Numbered from the stretch's first letter, positions 1 to 11,813 are shown. The stretch is DNA of 64,000 nt from Entomortierella parvispora (GCA_963573315.1 OY752144.1:1048501-1112500); one strand, 5' to 3'. Numbers and translations are program-made. The notes: generated from the sequence alone by a model not told the origin.

Positions 1-459
1 TGCTAACGAAAGTGATTCCCACCGAACATCCATGACTTGTAAATCCGTCAAGTACGACTCTACATGACTGATCATTCCCGACCGTGGGTCTAAATCCAAG
101 GTGATGCATCGTGACTTAGGGATTGAATCCAGAATCTCGGCCTCAAGGGGATCATTCTCAAAAAGATAGTGCACTTGAGGATGCAAGGTCCTCGTCTGGA
201 AGATGGTTGGTGTTGAGGGCTTTCCAATAGCAGTGTCTTTGGTAGGGCCGCTGCCAGAACCACCAATGCTGGAGGATGTTGGGGATTTCTTCAGTGAACC
301 CTTTGTTGTGGTAGAATTGGACACTGAGGACGGTGTTACTGCAAAGGTAGGCGTCTCGATAGACTCTGCATGGATGGGTCCCTGCGCCAGAATCTCCTCG
401 GCGGTCCCTGGTTTGTGAGCCCGCAGTACCACGAAGGGCAAAACAGGAAGTGAACTCAT
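1..459 (-). CDS. Uncharacterised protein, N-terminal part (runs off the left edge)
   Basis: An open frame of 153 codons reads from an ATG at 457-459 to the window edge without a stop. The first ~85 residues are Ser/Thr/Pro/Gly-rich and look disordered. A conserved-looking segment follows, containing PQVHYLFENDPLEAEILD and then SRCITLDLDPRSGMI and LTDLQVMDVRWESL. Codon use and the composition change between the two halves are those of a real gene. I do not recognise the family. The alternating hydrophobic/charged pattern of the second half suggests a folded beta-rich domain that continues outside the window. The gene lies 331 bp downstream of RPA43 on the same strand. No intron is needed in the visible part. 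Confidence 0.6.
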   Translation of the reverse strand, partial: MSSLPVLPFVVLRAHKPGTAEEILAQGPIHAESIETPTFAVTPSSVSNSTTTKGSLKKSPTSSSIGGSGSGPTKDTAIGKPSTPTIFQTRTLHPQVHYLFENDPLEAEILDSIPKSRCITLDLDPRSGMISHVESYLTDLQVMDVRWESLSLA

Positions 460-790
460 AGGTGGGTGGTTATTTTGTCCTCTTCAAAGAAATAAACGGA
501 AAAAGTGTTTGTTCCTGTTAGATATATGCTCTGGTCAGAAAACAGAAGTTGACTCTTGAGCTGTAGCTGTATCCTGTGATGAAGGATAAAAGGTTCTTGG
601 TCCTGAATGACAGGAAGGGAATGAAGAAACAAAATGAGAGCATCCGTGCGCATGCGTTCGACGCGCCTCGTGCACGTAGAGACAGTCACGACATGTCTGA
701 CATTCATGGAAATGTGTGTGATATGCAATTGAATACTTGTTTTCTATGGTGATCGAGTTGTTTCCTTCATCCAGCTATTCGTACACTCAG
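460..790. other. Intergenic spacer
   Basis: This is the 3' flank of RPA43 and the promoter side of the partial gene at 1-459. I see no coding or RNA signal; the short open frames here have no family features. Confidence 0.5.
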
Positions 791-2086
791 CTATGCCTCG
801 GCCTTGGGCTTCTTTTCCTTCTTTTCCTTCTTTTCCTTCTTCTCCTTCTTCTCCTCCTTTCCCTCCTTGCCATCCTTCTTCTTCTTCTCCTTCTTTATCC
901 TCTTGAGGTCAGTGTCCGCCTGTGCTGCTCCATCCTCTTCAGGCGCCGATCGCTTCTTATCCGATGACTCGGCTGCTGGTGGAGACTTGATCATCATCGA
1001 GGCACGGCGTGTCATCACTGGCACCTTCATCAACGATCCCGTAACAGTCAACATATCGTTTGTCCGGACCAACCTATTTTGAAGCAAATCAGTAGACCAT
1101 TATGATTAGTTTGCCATGTAAATGAAAAAGGCTGAAGAGTACTTTCCTAATCCTCTGGGCGTTCACAAAAAGATTTGACAGGGTAACTTTTGGACTTACT
1201 CTGAAACTTCGAATTCGATGATACCCTCATGTCCAATGCTCTCGCCAGTGTTCTTCAAGACCCATTCGCCGCTCATCAGTCCCATGGATGCGGAGGAATC
1301 CTCCTCCTCCTCGCCAGCCTGCTTCGCATGGCTATAACTGCTGTTGGGATTGAACACGTATTTGTCCTTTGGAATAAACTCGGAGGGGATCGAGGCGTTG
1401 AAGGTACCGTAGAGAAGCATACCGATATGGTCAGGCGATTGGAGATTGATCGTTCCAGCTATGTTTTTTGTTTTCGACCAAGGGGTGGATCACAACAGAT
1501 TTTTTGGTTAGTCGCCAGTCTAAACTCCCGACATTCTTCCTTTTGAATACAGCACGGATCAGATCTACAGAGTTCACACGCCCTCCTTTTGTGGTGATTG
1601 ATAACAAAAGACCAACAATAAAAATAAAAAAAGAACTGTGAGAGTGTGTGTGAGAGAAAAAGTAGGGAGGCACGTACAGAGAATGCTTCCTTTGACCGGC
1701 TTCCAGACCAGGAGCTTGACAGTGATGTAAAAGTGACAGTAAGGAGAGTCGAACATGATCCTTCCAGAAGTCTGCAAAATCTCGAGATCCGAATGAGCCA
1801 AAACCACGCCATCCACCTGAGGCATATATCTATAAGGAAGAGAGGTGAATCAAGTCAGCAATCGAAAAAAGAATGGTCATAACTCTCCTGGCGAACAAGC
1901 AACAAGGAAGAGATAAGCTTTTTGGTCTCCACGAGTAACCTGCCGCAAGTACCTCATCAAAAATCCGTTCAATTGCTCCTGGATTCCCTCAATAGGCTTG
2001 GTGGCGAAGCACGGGGGCAAATGGATATATAATTTGGTCGTGACTTCCACGAAGGGTCCTGTTGGAGCTGCTGAAGACTTTGGCAT
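791..2086 (-). CDS. RPA43: DNA-directed RNA polymerase I subunit RPA43
   Basis: Exons are 2086-1953, 1829-1678, 1458-1200 and 1073-791. They join in frame to 275 aa, and all three introns (123, 219 and 126 nt) have GT-AG ends. The protein has the Rpb7-like N-terminal fold of the Pol I stalk subunit (VTTKLYIHLPPCFATKPIEG, then LNGFLMRYMPQVDGVVLAH). The following barrel contains VKLLVWKPVKG, INLQSPDHIGMLLYGTFNAS and WVLKNTGESIGHEGIIEFEV, in the order seen in yeast Rpa43. The stalk (with Rpa14 in yeast) binds Rrn3 for rDNA transcription initiation in the nucleolus. The last ~30 residues are almost all Lys and Glu (KKEK repeats), a nucleolar-type tail. Exon joins restore conserved residues: R-Y at the first, S-G-T at the second, E-L at the third. 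Identification rests on motif order and is strong. Confidence 0.9.
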
Positions 2087-2528
2087 GCTTGTTCTTTGTT
2101 TGGTAAAGGAGGTAGGTGGAGGGGGTATTAGGGAGAAGTCAAAGGATGAGAGAGGAAGCTACCAATACTCGAGTCAGAGGCTGAGTAATGAGATGGCGAT
2201 GAGAAGGCTATCAAGGGGAGTGCAACTGAGTGGATGCCTGCAATCCTGATGTCGAATGAATGCTCGGGCAAAGAGGTTTGAAGTGAATGCAAAGGTCAAG
2301 GTCAAGGCCAAAAAAGAAAAAAAGTGTGGCTTGTTGTTTACGAGATGAGAAAAGCACGTGACCGCCTTGATCTTGGTCGCGATCCAACCACCATCATCCG
2401 GAGGAATACTTGAAAGTCCTCCAAGGCCTGGCATGATAGAATTTGTCCTCTGGAAGCAGCTCCAGAAACAATGTTTGCTCCAGATATTTTTTATTTATTA
2501 TATGTGGAGGGAAAGAGAGACTAGTCCT
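2087..2528. other. Intergenic region between RPL9 and RPA43
   Basis: It holds the 3' flank of RPL9 and the upstream region of RPA43. There is no recognisable gene. An AT-rich stretch at 2480-2510 lies just beyond the RPL9 stop codon and may carry its 3' end signals. Confidence 0.5.
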
Positions 2529-3104
2529 TTACTCGTCATCAGCGCCCTTGAGCTGACCCTTCTGGGAGACGTAGATACCATCCAAGAACTTACGGATATC
2601 CTTGTTCTTGACGGTGGTAGCCTGCTGGATGTTGGCAGCGGACTGGGAGACGTTTCCGAGATCGTTACCGATCAAGGTGATCTCATCCTTCTGGTCCTTG
2701 GAGTGGAAGATGGTGACACCGTCCAGCATAGGAACGTGACGGACGAGCTTCTCGCCCAAGAAGTTGCGGATCTCGACCGACTTCTCATCATCGGCAATAA
2801 TGACGTTGATGGGGAAATGGGCATAGACGAAGCGCATCTTGTACTCGTAACCCTTGGTGACACCAATGATCATGTTGTTGATCAAGGAACGGATGGTGCG
2901 GAGGCAAGCAACGTGCTTGCGCTTACCGTGCCAGACAACGAGGCGAAGGCGGGCGGTATCCAACTTGACAATGTCCATCTCGACGTGACGGAAGTTCTTG
3001 GTGAGGGTACCACGGGGACCCTTGATGGTAACGTTGCGGGCCTTAACCTCGACCTCAACACCCTCGGGGATAGCGAGAATCTCTTCCTTGTAGATGTCCT
3101 TCAT
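2529..3104 (-). CDS. RPL9: 60S ribosomal protein L9 (uL6)
   Basis: A single uninterrupted frame encodes 191 aa, the usual length for eukaryotic uL6. It starts MKDIYKEEILAIPEGVEVEV and contains RNVTIKGPRGTLTKNF, the first uL6 domain, then VWHGKRKHVACLRTIRSLINNMI, and the second repeat with FPINVIIADDEKSVEIRNFLGEK. The protein sits near the base of the P-stalk of the large subunit. The ATG at 3102-3104 gives the standard N terminus, so no coding intron is needed; an intron in the 5' UTR cannot be excluded. Codons are strongly biased to C/G-ending forms compared with neighbouring genes, as expected for a highly expressed ribosomal gene. Confidence 0.97.
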   Translation of the reverse strand: MKDIYKEEILAIPEGVEVEVKARNVTIKGPRGTLTKNFRHVEMDIVKLDTARLRLVVWHGKRKHVACLRTIRSLINNMIIGVTKGYEYKMRFVYAHFPINVIIADDEKSVEIRNFLGEKLVRHVPMLDGVTIFHSKDQKDEITLIGNDLGNVSQSAANIQQATTVKNKDIRKFLDGIYVSQKGQLKGADDE

Positions 3105-3970
3105 TGTGTCCTAAAAGTTGCAAAGAAAAAAACATGGTCTAGTTAGGATAAAGTTGGGGGAGTTGTATGAAATCCAGGGGTAAGAAATCCTCGTCGTCCG
3201 AAGCCTCCAATATTCCCAACGAACAGTAGCCTGCGCGCTTGCTAATACACACGACTATTGGATCCAAAGCTTCGTTCCTGCTATCGTAGCTGGATATTGA
3301 CTTGATCGTTCGGCCTTTGCGGCCACTATTTCGCACCGAGTCTGCCACGAGTCTGCTATACGCCGCGAGTCCCTCGACATTGGAATGAAAGGGTCGATCG
3401 CACCTTCTTGCAAGATTCCAGAAGAGTAACCACAACACCGAAGGCTCCTTGAAGAAAGAGATTGGTTTTGCTGCATCTCTGCCTTTGCTCCTGTCTGCCA
3501 TCGTTCCATTGTCTGCAATCTACTGACGCGATCATTTTTTTCTCTCTCTCTGCCTCTCCAATCAAAAACATCCAGAGTGACTCCTGATTCGGATAAGGCT
3601 TGGGATGCACCGGCCGAGTCCATCCCTAGTCGATTTGATGGATGGATGGATCCATGGATGGCAGTACGCATCCAAGTTGGCGTTCAACGGGGTTTCAGCA
3701 CACATACGAAAGTTTTGAAATTTTCCAGAGGAAGCACAAAATTAGGCTGCTCTCGCACCACGTAGATATCCTTAATCCATTAAGGGCTGTGATCTCAGAT
3801 TTCGGCCTTTTTTTTTTGGGCAAAGTCTTGTTGGCAGTCAGCCTCTTATTATGTAAAAGCTATGGTACACACTGCATATTTAGCAATTGGGGGGAGGCGG
3901 TCAAAACTGAAGCTGTTGATACAATTATGGGGCAATGACAAAGGCAAAGGGGTGTAAATATACGGAAGAA
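3105..3970. other. Intergenic region
   Basis: Upstream region of RPL9 and 3' flank of the WNK kinase gene. A short GATG microsatellite lies at about 3638-3655. Two overlapping minus-strand open frames (3139-3501, 3255-3671) show no domain or codon bias and are not called. No tRNA or other RNA gene was found. Confidence 0.45.
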
Positions 3971-6900
3971 TCACTGAAAGAGCGATGATGCGTGTGGAGG
4001 TGCAGCACCAACTTCACTCTTTCGGCGAATGCGTTCCTGCTGGCTCCGCTGCTCCTTGAGCTTCATCATCATCTCCCACTGTTGTACATGCTGTAATCGC
4101 ATCAGTTCCAACTCCTGCCTCTGTTTCTCTCGCAGCACTTTGAGATCTTCGTCCAAGACCTCCTCATCGTCAGAGGTCTCGGGACAACTCGAGTATGTCG
4201 AACCATTCGCAAATGTTCCCGCGCTCATACTATCTCCGGTTGGGACATTATTAGACCAAAGCTCGATATCCTTTTTGGCTAGCACTCCTGTATTCGCAGG
4301 CAATAGTCCAGATGTCATTGGCTTGTGTTGAATGGCATGGACGTGTTGGTGAGAATGTTGTGCCTCGTGAAGTAGGGGAAGCGAATCAGAAGAGTGATGT
4401 GCCCGGAGCTCCAGGCTCTTAAGCTGTGATGACAGCGTCAAGAGAGCTGAAGGACGGCTTGCAGATTCAGGGGTTCCATTCAGGGTCGACGTCCCGCTAG
4501 ATGGATGCAATTCTTGTAAGTCCGACGGAGGAGCCAATCCGTTGGAAAGTGGTAGGGATTTTCGTAATGACGACTCTCTAGAGAGTGTCGGAGCAGTTTC
4601 AGAGCTGGTGCTGGGCGAGCGCACAGGGACTAAGGGTATTCTATGATGTTCCGCTGTGTTCTGGGGTTTAGACAAAACTCCTGCCTGATCAGGAGAGAGT
4701 CCCGATGCATGGCTAGGTCTCGGCGTTGGTTGAGCAATGACTACCGATGCATCCACGGATGGTGACCGTCTGTGGTAATTAATGGACGAACTGGAAACAC
4801 CGTGTCGATAAGGGGAAGTGTAGCCAACGTCTTCCAGTTCCTCATTCTTTCGTCGGTCAGCAAGCGTTGTTGTTTCAATATCGCGCAAACCGCTCTTTGC
4901 CGTGGATGACTGTGACCTGGACTCGACACCATAGAAGCTCTGTGGTCTCGAGACGGCTGGAGAACGTGGGCGGCGTGGCGAGTTAGACAACTGTCCCGCA
5001 ACTGGGTGCTGAACTGCTTCCGAATAGCTGACTTGATGTTGATGCTGCTGCTGTTGTGATGTCATGGATTCTTGGTGAGGCTGCTCAAGCTGGGTATGTT
5101 GGTCATGAGATACCTGCTCTGATGGTACCTTTGCTCCGACTTTGGTTTGAGAACCTGTATGCAGTGGTGGGAACGTTGCCTCTGAGATAACAGGAGGCAG
5201 TTGAGGGGGGCGAGGAGGGACGGTTCCATAGCCTTGATCCGACTCCACAAGCGACTCGTCACCATTCCACTCTCCTGACGCATTCGAACCAACGGATGAA
5301 TAGTGGTCGTAATATGACTCTGTGGGCGAAGTTCCATACTGGTATAAATCATCAACTGGCGGAACCTTCAACTGGGATTTCAACGCTCGGGCCTTGTCTT
5401 TGCTGATGCGAGCTTGTTCCTTCCTGGCTGCAAGAACACCATCGATCAAATCCTGAATCTTTGCTGTTGCTTCTTGTCGATCGTCCGCGGAAAGAATTTG
5501 CTCGCGAACCATCTCTGCAACGACTTCATCCACCGTGTCAATGCTCAAGTCGAATGGAAATTTGATTTCGTGCGTGCCAGACGCCATCGCCACATCCCGA
5601 GGACCAGCCACAGGACAAGTGCAAATCATCTTGAGATTCAAGTGATCGCCATTTGCCTCGCCGTACTGAACCACCTGAGTAGAGCATGTCTTTGAGTTGG
5701 CATGCGAGTGCAACGTTGGGGGTTCAGAAGCAGGGTCGTTCATATTCTCGGCAGTGAGGTGAGAGCCTCCAGGTTGGTCAGCTTCCGGGGCTGGACCTGT
5801 GGAGGCCTTGTCTGAGGACGTGGGTGTTTGAGGCAAAAGATTGGATCGAATATGATAGGTCTTGTTGTCAGCATCAACAGTGGTCAAAGTCGTGAATGCT
5901 GTTGAGGGTATAGTGAGAGGTTGGACTTTGACGGCTGGCGATGATGGAGGTATCCTTGGCAAGACAGTGGACAGGGGTGTGGGGACTGGGAATCCAGATG
6001 TAGGAGACGTCGTCGATGGCTCTGCAAAGGACGACCGGTTGGAGTTGCTGGCAACTGAGGCTGAGGATGGCGTTTCCAAAGACTCGATTCCCTCTGAGAG
6101 CGACCTGTTGGGATTGCTGAACAGACCCATGGAGGTAGATGAAAGCATAGGAACTGCGGTACATGGCATTAGAAAGTCAGAGTCGAGAAGTTCTTGGGCG
6201 GACGGGCGAGTCCGATCGTCATGGTCAAGACAGCGGTTGATAAACTCCCGGGTCTCCAAATCCTGAACATGTTCAAGTGACTTTGGCTTGATGCCCATTG
6301 TAACTTTGCGGTAGATCTGTGCCTGATTGGTGCATTCTGAGTATGGATACTCTTTCGTCACCTGTTTTCAAAGAGGCCAAGATCGACAATGAGCATGAGC
6401 ATAGCATGGGGGAGCCACAACAATGATGCGCGCGGAGATATAAAGAGTAGAGAGAGAAAGATAAAAGCAGAATATGAGCATGCGCGTTCGTTTTGTTTGT
6501 TTGGACCAGAGGCATCGACCATGCACACTTCGACACTCCGACAAGGCGGCTGTGCGTCAGTGTTGGAGCAGCTGCATTGTACAAATACACCACAAGAGCG
6601 ACCGTTATGCCAAAATTAGCCTGCAAAGCTGGGCGATGCAAATGTAATGAGGAAAGAATACTTGCCATTTCCAAGACACACATGCCAAACGCATAGATGT
6701 CGACCTTCTCATCGTACTTTTCGTCATAGAGCTCAGGCGCCATAAACTCGGGTGTGCCCAAGACTGAAGAGACATGGGTTTTGTGTCGGACGACAGCAAG
6801 TCCGAGGTCTCCGATCTTTAACTGTCCGTTGTTTCCGTTGATAAAGATGTTGTCGCATTTGAGATCGCGGTGGATGATGGGTGGGTCGTGCGTATGGAGA

Positions 6901-7334
6901 TAAACGAGACCTTGGAGAATTTGGCGACACCACGACTTGAGGACCTTGGGTTTGAGCGGTCCCTTCAGAGTCTTTTTCAGATATTGCTTCAGTGTGCCAG
7001 ATGACATGAGCTCGGTCACGAAGATGATGCGCTCACCACCGTTGGGGGCCTTTGTCGACCATGAAGCATAGAAGTTGATGATATGGTCATTGCGAATAGA
7101 TTGCAGGATCTCGATCTCGGACAAGATCTTTTGCGCCTCTTTTTTGGACAAGTGGTCGATACGGAGTTGGTTCCAAGCTACTTCTACGCCTTCCTCTTGG
7201 TCAAAGGCGCGATAGACGTGCTTGTACGCACCCTCGCCAAGGACTTCGTCGCAGCGTTGGAACCGATTCGAGGGGTCGGACTCTAGTGGCGCTTCTCCGT
7301 CAGCTTCGTTGGATTGTTCGGCTGGAGTTTGCAT
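3971..7334 (-). CDS. WNK (with-no-lysine) type serine/threonine protein kinase
   Basis: Two exons, 7334-6666 and 6361-3971, join to 1019 aa. The kinase domain spans about residues 25-290. The glycine-rich strand reads GEGAYKHVY with Lys38 inside it, while the usual strand-3 lysine position reads VEVAWNQL with no Lys. This is the defining WNK arrangement. HRDLKCDN (HRD at 155-157) and DLGLA (176-178) are intact. At about 461-533 a segment resembles the OSR1_C/PF2-like domain that follows WNK kinase domains. The rest is long and disordered (Ser/Pro/Gln-rich), ending in a Glu/Gln/Arg-rich coiled coil at about 955-1005. WNKs respond to osmotic and chloride state in animals; the fungal role is unknown. 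The intron 6665-6362 starts with GCAAGT, so it appears to be GC-AG; only this join gives LEM-VTKEYPYSEC, the WNK consensus. The start is the first ATG ahead of the kinase domain. Confidence 0.88.
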
Positions 7335-8466
7335 TCTGTAAGTTTGGAAAGAGGGAGGAGGGGGGAGGAGCTTTTTTGGGTTGAGAGGGGAAAAGGCGAG
7401 ATAAGCTATATAATATAGATGGAGCACAGGTGACGAAAACTGGCTGCGGATGGGAGAGAACTCGCAAGGGCGTTGGTTGGGTGTGAGGTTGGAGGGGCTG
7501 AGACAGGCTACGGAAAGATGTCTGGTGGGTTGATCAATGAAGTCAAATCACACAGACATGGCCAAGGCGGGAGGAACGACTTGTTCGACGGAAAAGGTGG
7601 GGGGGAGGGGGAATATGAAGAAGGAAGTCCGACAGAACGGAAGGTGGACACAAGAAGAAAGACAAAAAATAAAAGAATGAAAAAATCAAGATCGACGAGT
7701 AGGATTGTGTAATCCAGGTGGGAATGATTAGGATGAGTTGGATGGGAAGGGATGGGAATAATGATAATGTGGGGGAGGGGGGGGGTCAGGGTAGAGTGTA
7801 TCTTGAGGACAAAAGAAGGCAAGAGATGGAGAGGATGGATGGGCAGTCAGAAGGAGGGAATGCCTTTGACAAGATGGTCACTCTGGGAAGGAAGAGATGG
7901 AGAAAGGAGAGGGGGACGAGAGGGAGAGAGGGAAGGGGAGCGAGAGAGGGAGAGAAAGAGAGAGAAAGAGAGAGGGAGAGAGGGAGGGAGAGGGACACAG
8001 AGCGACAGAGAGGGCAGAGAGGGCGGGTTGGTCATCCACCGTGCACTTAGGGGAAGGGCGCACAAGGGCGCACACCAGCAGGACAGACAAGTGGGACACA
8101 AGGACAGACACACCGACAGACACACCGACACACCAACACACCCCACCGCGGAGCTTGTCGCTCTTCTTTCTGTGTGCGTGTGCTCTCTCTTCTCTCTCTC
8201 TCTGTCTGCTGCTCTCTCCAAGTGCAACACCCTGCTCTCTCTGCCTGCGGATGGACTCTTGATGGCTGACGACATGCTGCGTGTCGTCGTTGTCACCTTG
8301 CTTGCTCCAACAAAAACCCATCCCCGCCCGCCGAATCTTGGTTTTCATCTTTCAATCGGACTCTACTCTGTCCTGCCCTGGGTTCATTGGCATTGCTACG
8401 TCTCATCACCGGGCTTCCTTCCTCTCCTTCGAAACCTGCTGCTCGACATAAACACCTACTCTCGCC
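7335..8466. promoter_or_regulatory. Divergent promoter region between WNK kinase and AP-4 epsilon genes
   Basis: About 1.1 kb separates two diverging start codons. It holds a G-rich tract at 7770-7785, a nearly pure purine tract (GGGAGAGA-like units) at about 7887-8015, CA/GACA microsatellite-like repeats at 8080-8150, and a TC-rich tract at 8165-8220. These produce long open frames on both strands (for example 7752-8513) that are low-complexity artefacts. No TATA-type element was identified with confidence. Confidence 0.5.
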
Positions 8467-11400
8467 ATGGACTTTTCCCGCAAACTGTTGTCGACTTTGA
8501 CGGGGTCCCATGATACCGAGTCTACACGCTCTGTAAGAGCAACAACTCATTACTCAGCATCTGTTAAACTGCTGCAAAAACACTCACCTTGCCACCTGTG
8601 TCTCTTATCCGATCCAGGCGGAGGACGCCACAGCTTTCTCTGAAGAATCCATTGAGGCACTAAGATCCAGTATTTCAAATCCAAACATCGCGACTGTAAG
8701 TTAACGAGCAATGTTAGAACGCAGGGGGTGGCATTTGTTGATTTCGGAAAAATAACGAAGTTCGCACCCGTTCTCATTACTGTTAGGGCGCTATGAAAGA
8801 GAATATGTTGCGGTTAATCTATGGAGACATGATGGGTCTGGACGTCCAATTTGGGGCGATATATGCTCTCCAGCTGGCACAAAGCGGCCAAAAAGTCTCC
8901 GAAAAACGAGCAGGTATGAGATTTTTGCATGCAGCTTCTTTGAAAGAGTTTTGGATCTTTCTGACAGTGCTCTTTTCTTGGGGCAATGCGTCCTGCTAGG
9001 TTATCTGGCATGCTATCTACTTCTGCAGGAAGGCAACGAACTCAATATCATGTTGGTGAATACACTTCAAAAGGTAAAGAAGTGTCTAGACAACAAAGTC
9101 GAGACCAATACAATTGACGCGTTTCGAACTGCTATGCACGATGATGCTGTTATTGAAACTAGAACATGACAGCCTTTTTCTTCACACTTTGCTGGTAAAA
9201 ATACAGGATCTGACCAGCAGCAATTATCATTATGTGGAAGTGGCCTTGGTGACTCTCTGTAACATGACTCTCCCTGACATCCTTCCGTCGATGGTGAGCC
9301 ATGTTCTTGCAGCGCTGACCCACACACAGTAAGTGAACTTGCTGCTATGGGATGGTCCAAGCCTGCAAATCTTTCTGTTCATATGCCGCGAGACATCTTG
9401 TCATCATGGATCATGATACGCGATTCTTCCCAGCTGACTTGTATTTTACTATTGTCATTATTACAGTGAATCGGTTCGCAAACGGGCCTTGATTGCGCTA
9501 AGAAACTTTTACAATCAGCAGCCCGACCTCATTGTCCCACATTTGGAGCAAATCCGCGAGTCTCTTCTTGACCCCGAACCGAGTGTCATGTCTGCAGCTC
9601 TGGGGTTTTTTTGTCTTGCAGTCAAAGAGCATTCGCAAGAGATGAACACGCTTGTACCAGTACTTGTGCGTATCTTGCAGCAGGTCATTGAGGGTAAACT
9701 GCCCAAGGGTTACTCGTATCACGGGACACCTGCACCTTGGATCCAGATCCGATGTCTGCAGATCATGGCACATCTGGGCCAACAGGATCTCAGGTACTAG
9801 TACTACACTTCTGGTACACATCATAAGCGCAAAGAACAACAAGGTGAACGTGGAAGTGAACCGGCACCTGTCCAGTCATTTGCTTTTCTTCTCCTGACTC
9901 GGAGCTGAGGAAGATCGGGTTTGAGCGAGATCAAAATTTACTGAAAAAAACTTTTTTTTTTCACATTCCATAAGTGCAAGCACGGCTATGACCCCTGTCG
10001 TCATGGCAGCATTCCACAAGGCCAGGAACGGAGTCGACGCCGCCTTTGGTAAGGATTGTTCTTTCATCTGCGCTGGTGTCTTGTGCCTCTGGGCTCTGTC
10101 GAACCAGTAGGCTTGTAGTCAAAGATCGGCAAAACAACAGGAAAACACAGCCGGACCGATAGAGGAAGGATCATCTTGTGTTCTCCGTCATCGTTGCTTC
10201 TCGACTCCACTACCCCCTTTTCATCCCCGAAAACACATTCTTTTCCTTCGACGGAGTCTCGCTGATACGGGCAGTTTGGAACGCCATGTGCTGTTGGCGC
10301 GGGCATGAACATCTTGATATGAGATTCAAAGTCCAATCTAGAGCACTCCGAAATTTCATTTCCAGACGGATCCCTCACCCTCATTGGCATGACGATGATC
10401 ATTGGACGAGTCTAGCCAAAATCGCCTTAGACTTTGCGATATGAGAAAACAGAGTCTAGAGCCAACAAAACTGGGCTGCTCACGCGATTAACTAAAGCTT
10501 TCTCACTATTCACCCTCTAGGGATCTTGTTTGAAGTTATTCGAACTCTTAACAGTTTTCATCCAGAAATTGCCTTGACGCTTTGCCAATTCAAGGACAAG
10601 AGTCGAAACCCGCTCCTGATCATTCCCAAGTTTGCAACGTCCTCAAACCAAAATCTCAAATATCTGGGGATCTCGATGCTGTGCCAGGTGCACCCCAAAG
10701 CATGGTCAGATGCCTGGTGGAATGATAGTCTGCTGGCCGCGGTGGTTGACGCCCTCGAAAGCAAGGATATCACAATTCAGCGTAGAGCCCTTGAGTTGCT
10801 CTACAGGATGCTGACACTCGAGAACTCTGAGAACATCATCGATAGACTTGTCCACGCGTTCCACCAAGGGCATGACGAACATCGAGAGCAGGAGATCCTT
10901 CGGGAACAAGAGTTGTTTGGATATGACCACAGACGGGTAGCTCGATATGGACCTGTAAGCTACCGAGAGAAAATCCTGGGTCAAATCTTGGATGCCGCTG
11001 AAAGATTTGGCAAGTCCGAAGAAAAGTACCTAGACCTGATAGTGGATCTACTCGGACGAGGTGGCCCAATTGTGACGACGCAGACTGCTGAGAGGGTCAT
11101 GTTAGTTCTTGAAAAAGGTACGTGGTTGAAAGAGGGGTATCAGCACATTAGAGGAGCTCTCTTCTTACTGTTCCTTTGTTTGTTGTATCAAGGTGCCAAG
11201 AGTCCTGCAATGAATACAGTCCATTTGCGGATGTTGGCCATCCAAAAGGCGTTGGATTATCTTTCCGTACACGATTACAAAGCAGCAACCCCTCCATTAG
11301 CGTATTTTTTGTTTTGGGTGCTAGGAGAGTATGGCCAGGAGACTGAGGAGGTGTCGATGATGTCAATCATGGAGACTCTCGGACGCTGTCTTTTGACAAA

Positions 11401-11727
11401 CCAAGGTACACAATCACAAAAGGAAAAACCAAATGGGTATGTATGAATATTTTGCCACTGAGAAGAAAGAACTCTGACTCGTAAACTTTCTATGGGCCTG
11501 TACGTTGGGTAGATCCATCCATACAAGCACTTGTCTTGACAGCGCTGACAAAGACTACCCTCAAGATTGCCCCCAACGTTGTGCCACTCGCGATCCGTGG
11601 TGTAGTCGTTAGTAAGGTCCTTGATCTCCAAAATGCAAGATGTGTCACTGGCTGCAATATGTCCCTGCATCTTGATGTTCAGCATCGCGCACACGAGTTT
11701 TTAATGATAGCAGAGCTCATCTCATAG
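8467..11727 (+). CDS. AP-4 complex subunit epsilon, trunk domain only
   Basis: Ten exons: 8467-8532, 8618-8695, 8787-8913, 9000-9073, 9207-9328, 9467-9793, 9975-10048, 10521-11117, 11193-11405, 11513-11727. They join in frame to 630 aa with GT-AG introns. The HEAT-repeat trunk of a large adaptin is clear: ENMLRLIYGDMMGLDVQFG, then LAQSGQKVSEKRAGYLACYL, then TPAPWIQIRCLQIMAHLGQQ, then LKYLGISMLCQV and FLFWVLGEYGQE. These track AP-4 epsilon better than AP-1 gamma or AP-2 alpha. AP-4 is a clathrin-independent trans-Golgi coat. The stop comes right after the segment matching the end of the trunk (LDVQHRAHEF), so the hinge and ear found in ~1100-aa animal epsilon are absent. ATG15 ends only 86 bp further on the other strand, leaving no room for missing exons. 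Subunit identity is fairly sure; function without the ear is inference. Confidence 0.85.
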
Positions 11728-11813
11728 AGGTTACAAATACACCTGCACTTGTATATAATTTATAGCAGGCAAAGGATATAGGATAGTGATATATGATTTC
11801 TAAAGGACTTCCA

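Noticed and set aside
2358-3146. 262-aa plus-strand open frame over RPL9
   Set aside because: It is the antisense shadow of the strongly codon-biased RPL9 gene.
7752-8513. Long plus-strand open frame (253 aa) and overlapping frames on both strands
   Set aside because: Simple-sequence (GGGAGAGA, GACA, TCTC) tracts translate to Arg/Glu/Gly or Ser/Leu repeats in every frame; this is low-complexity DNA.
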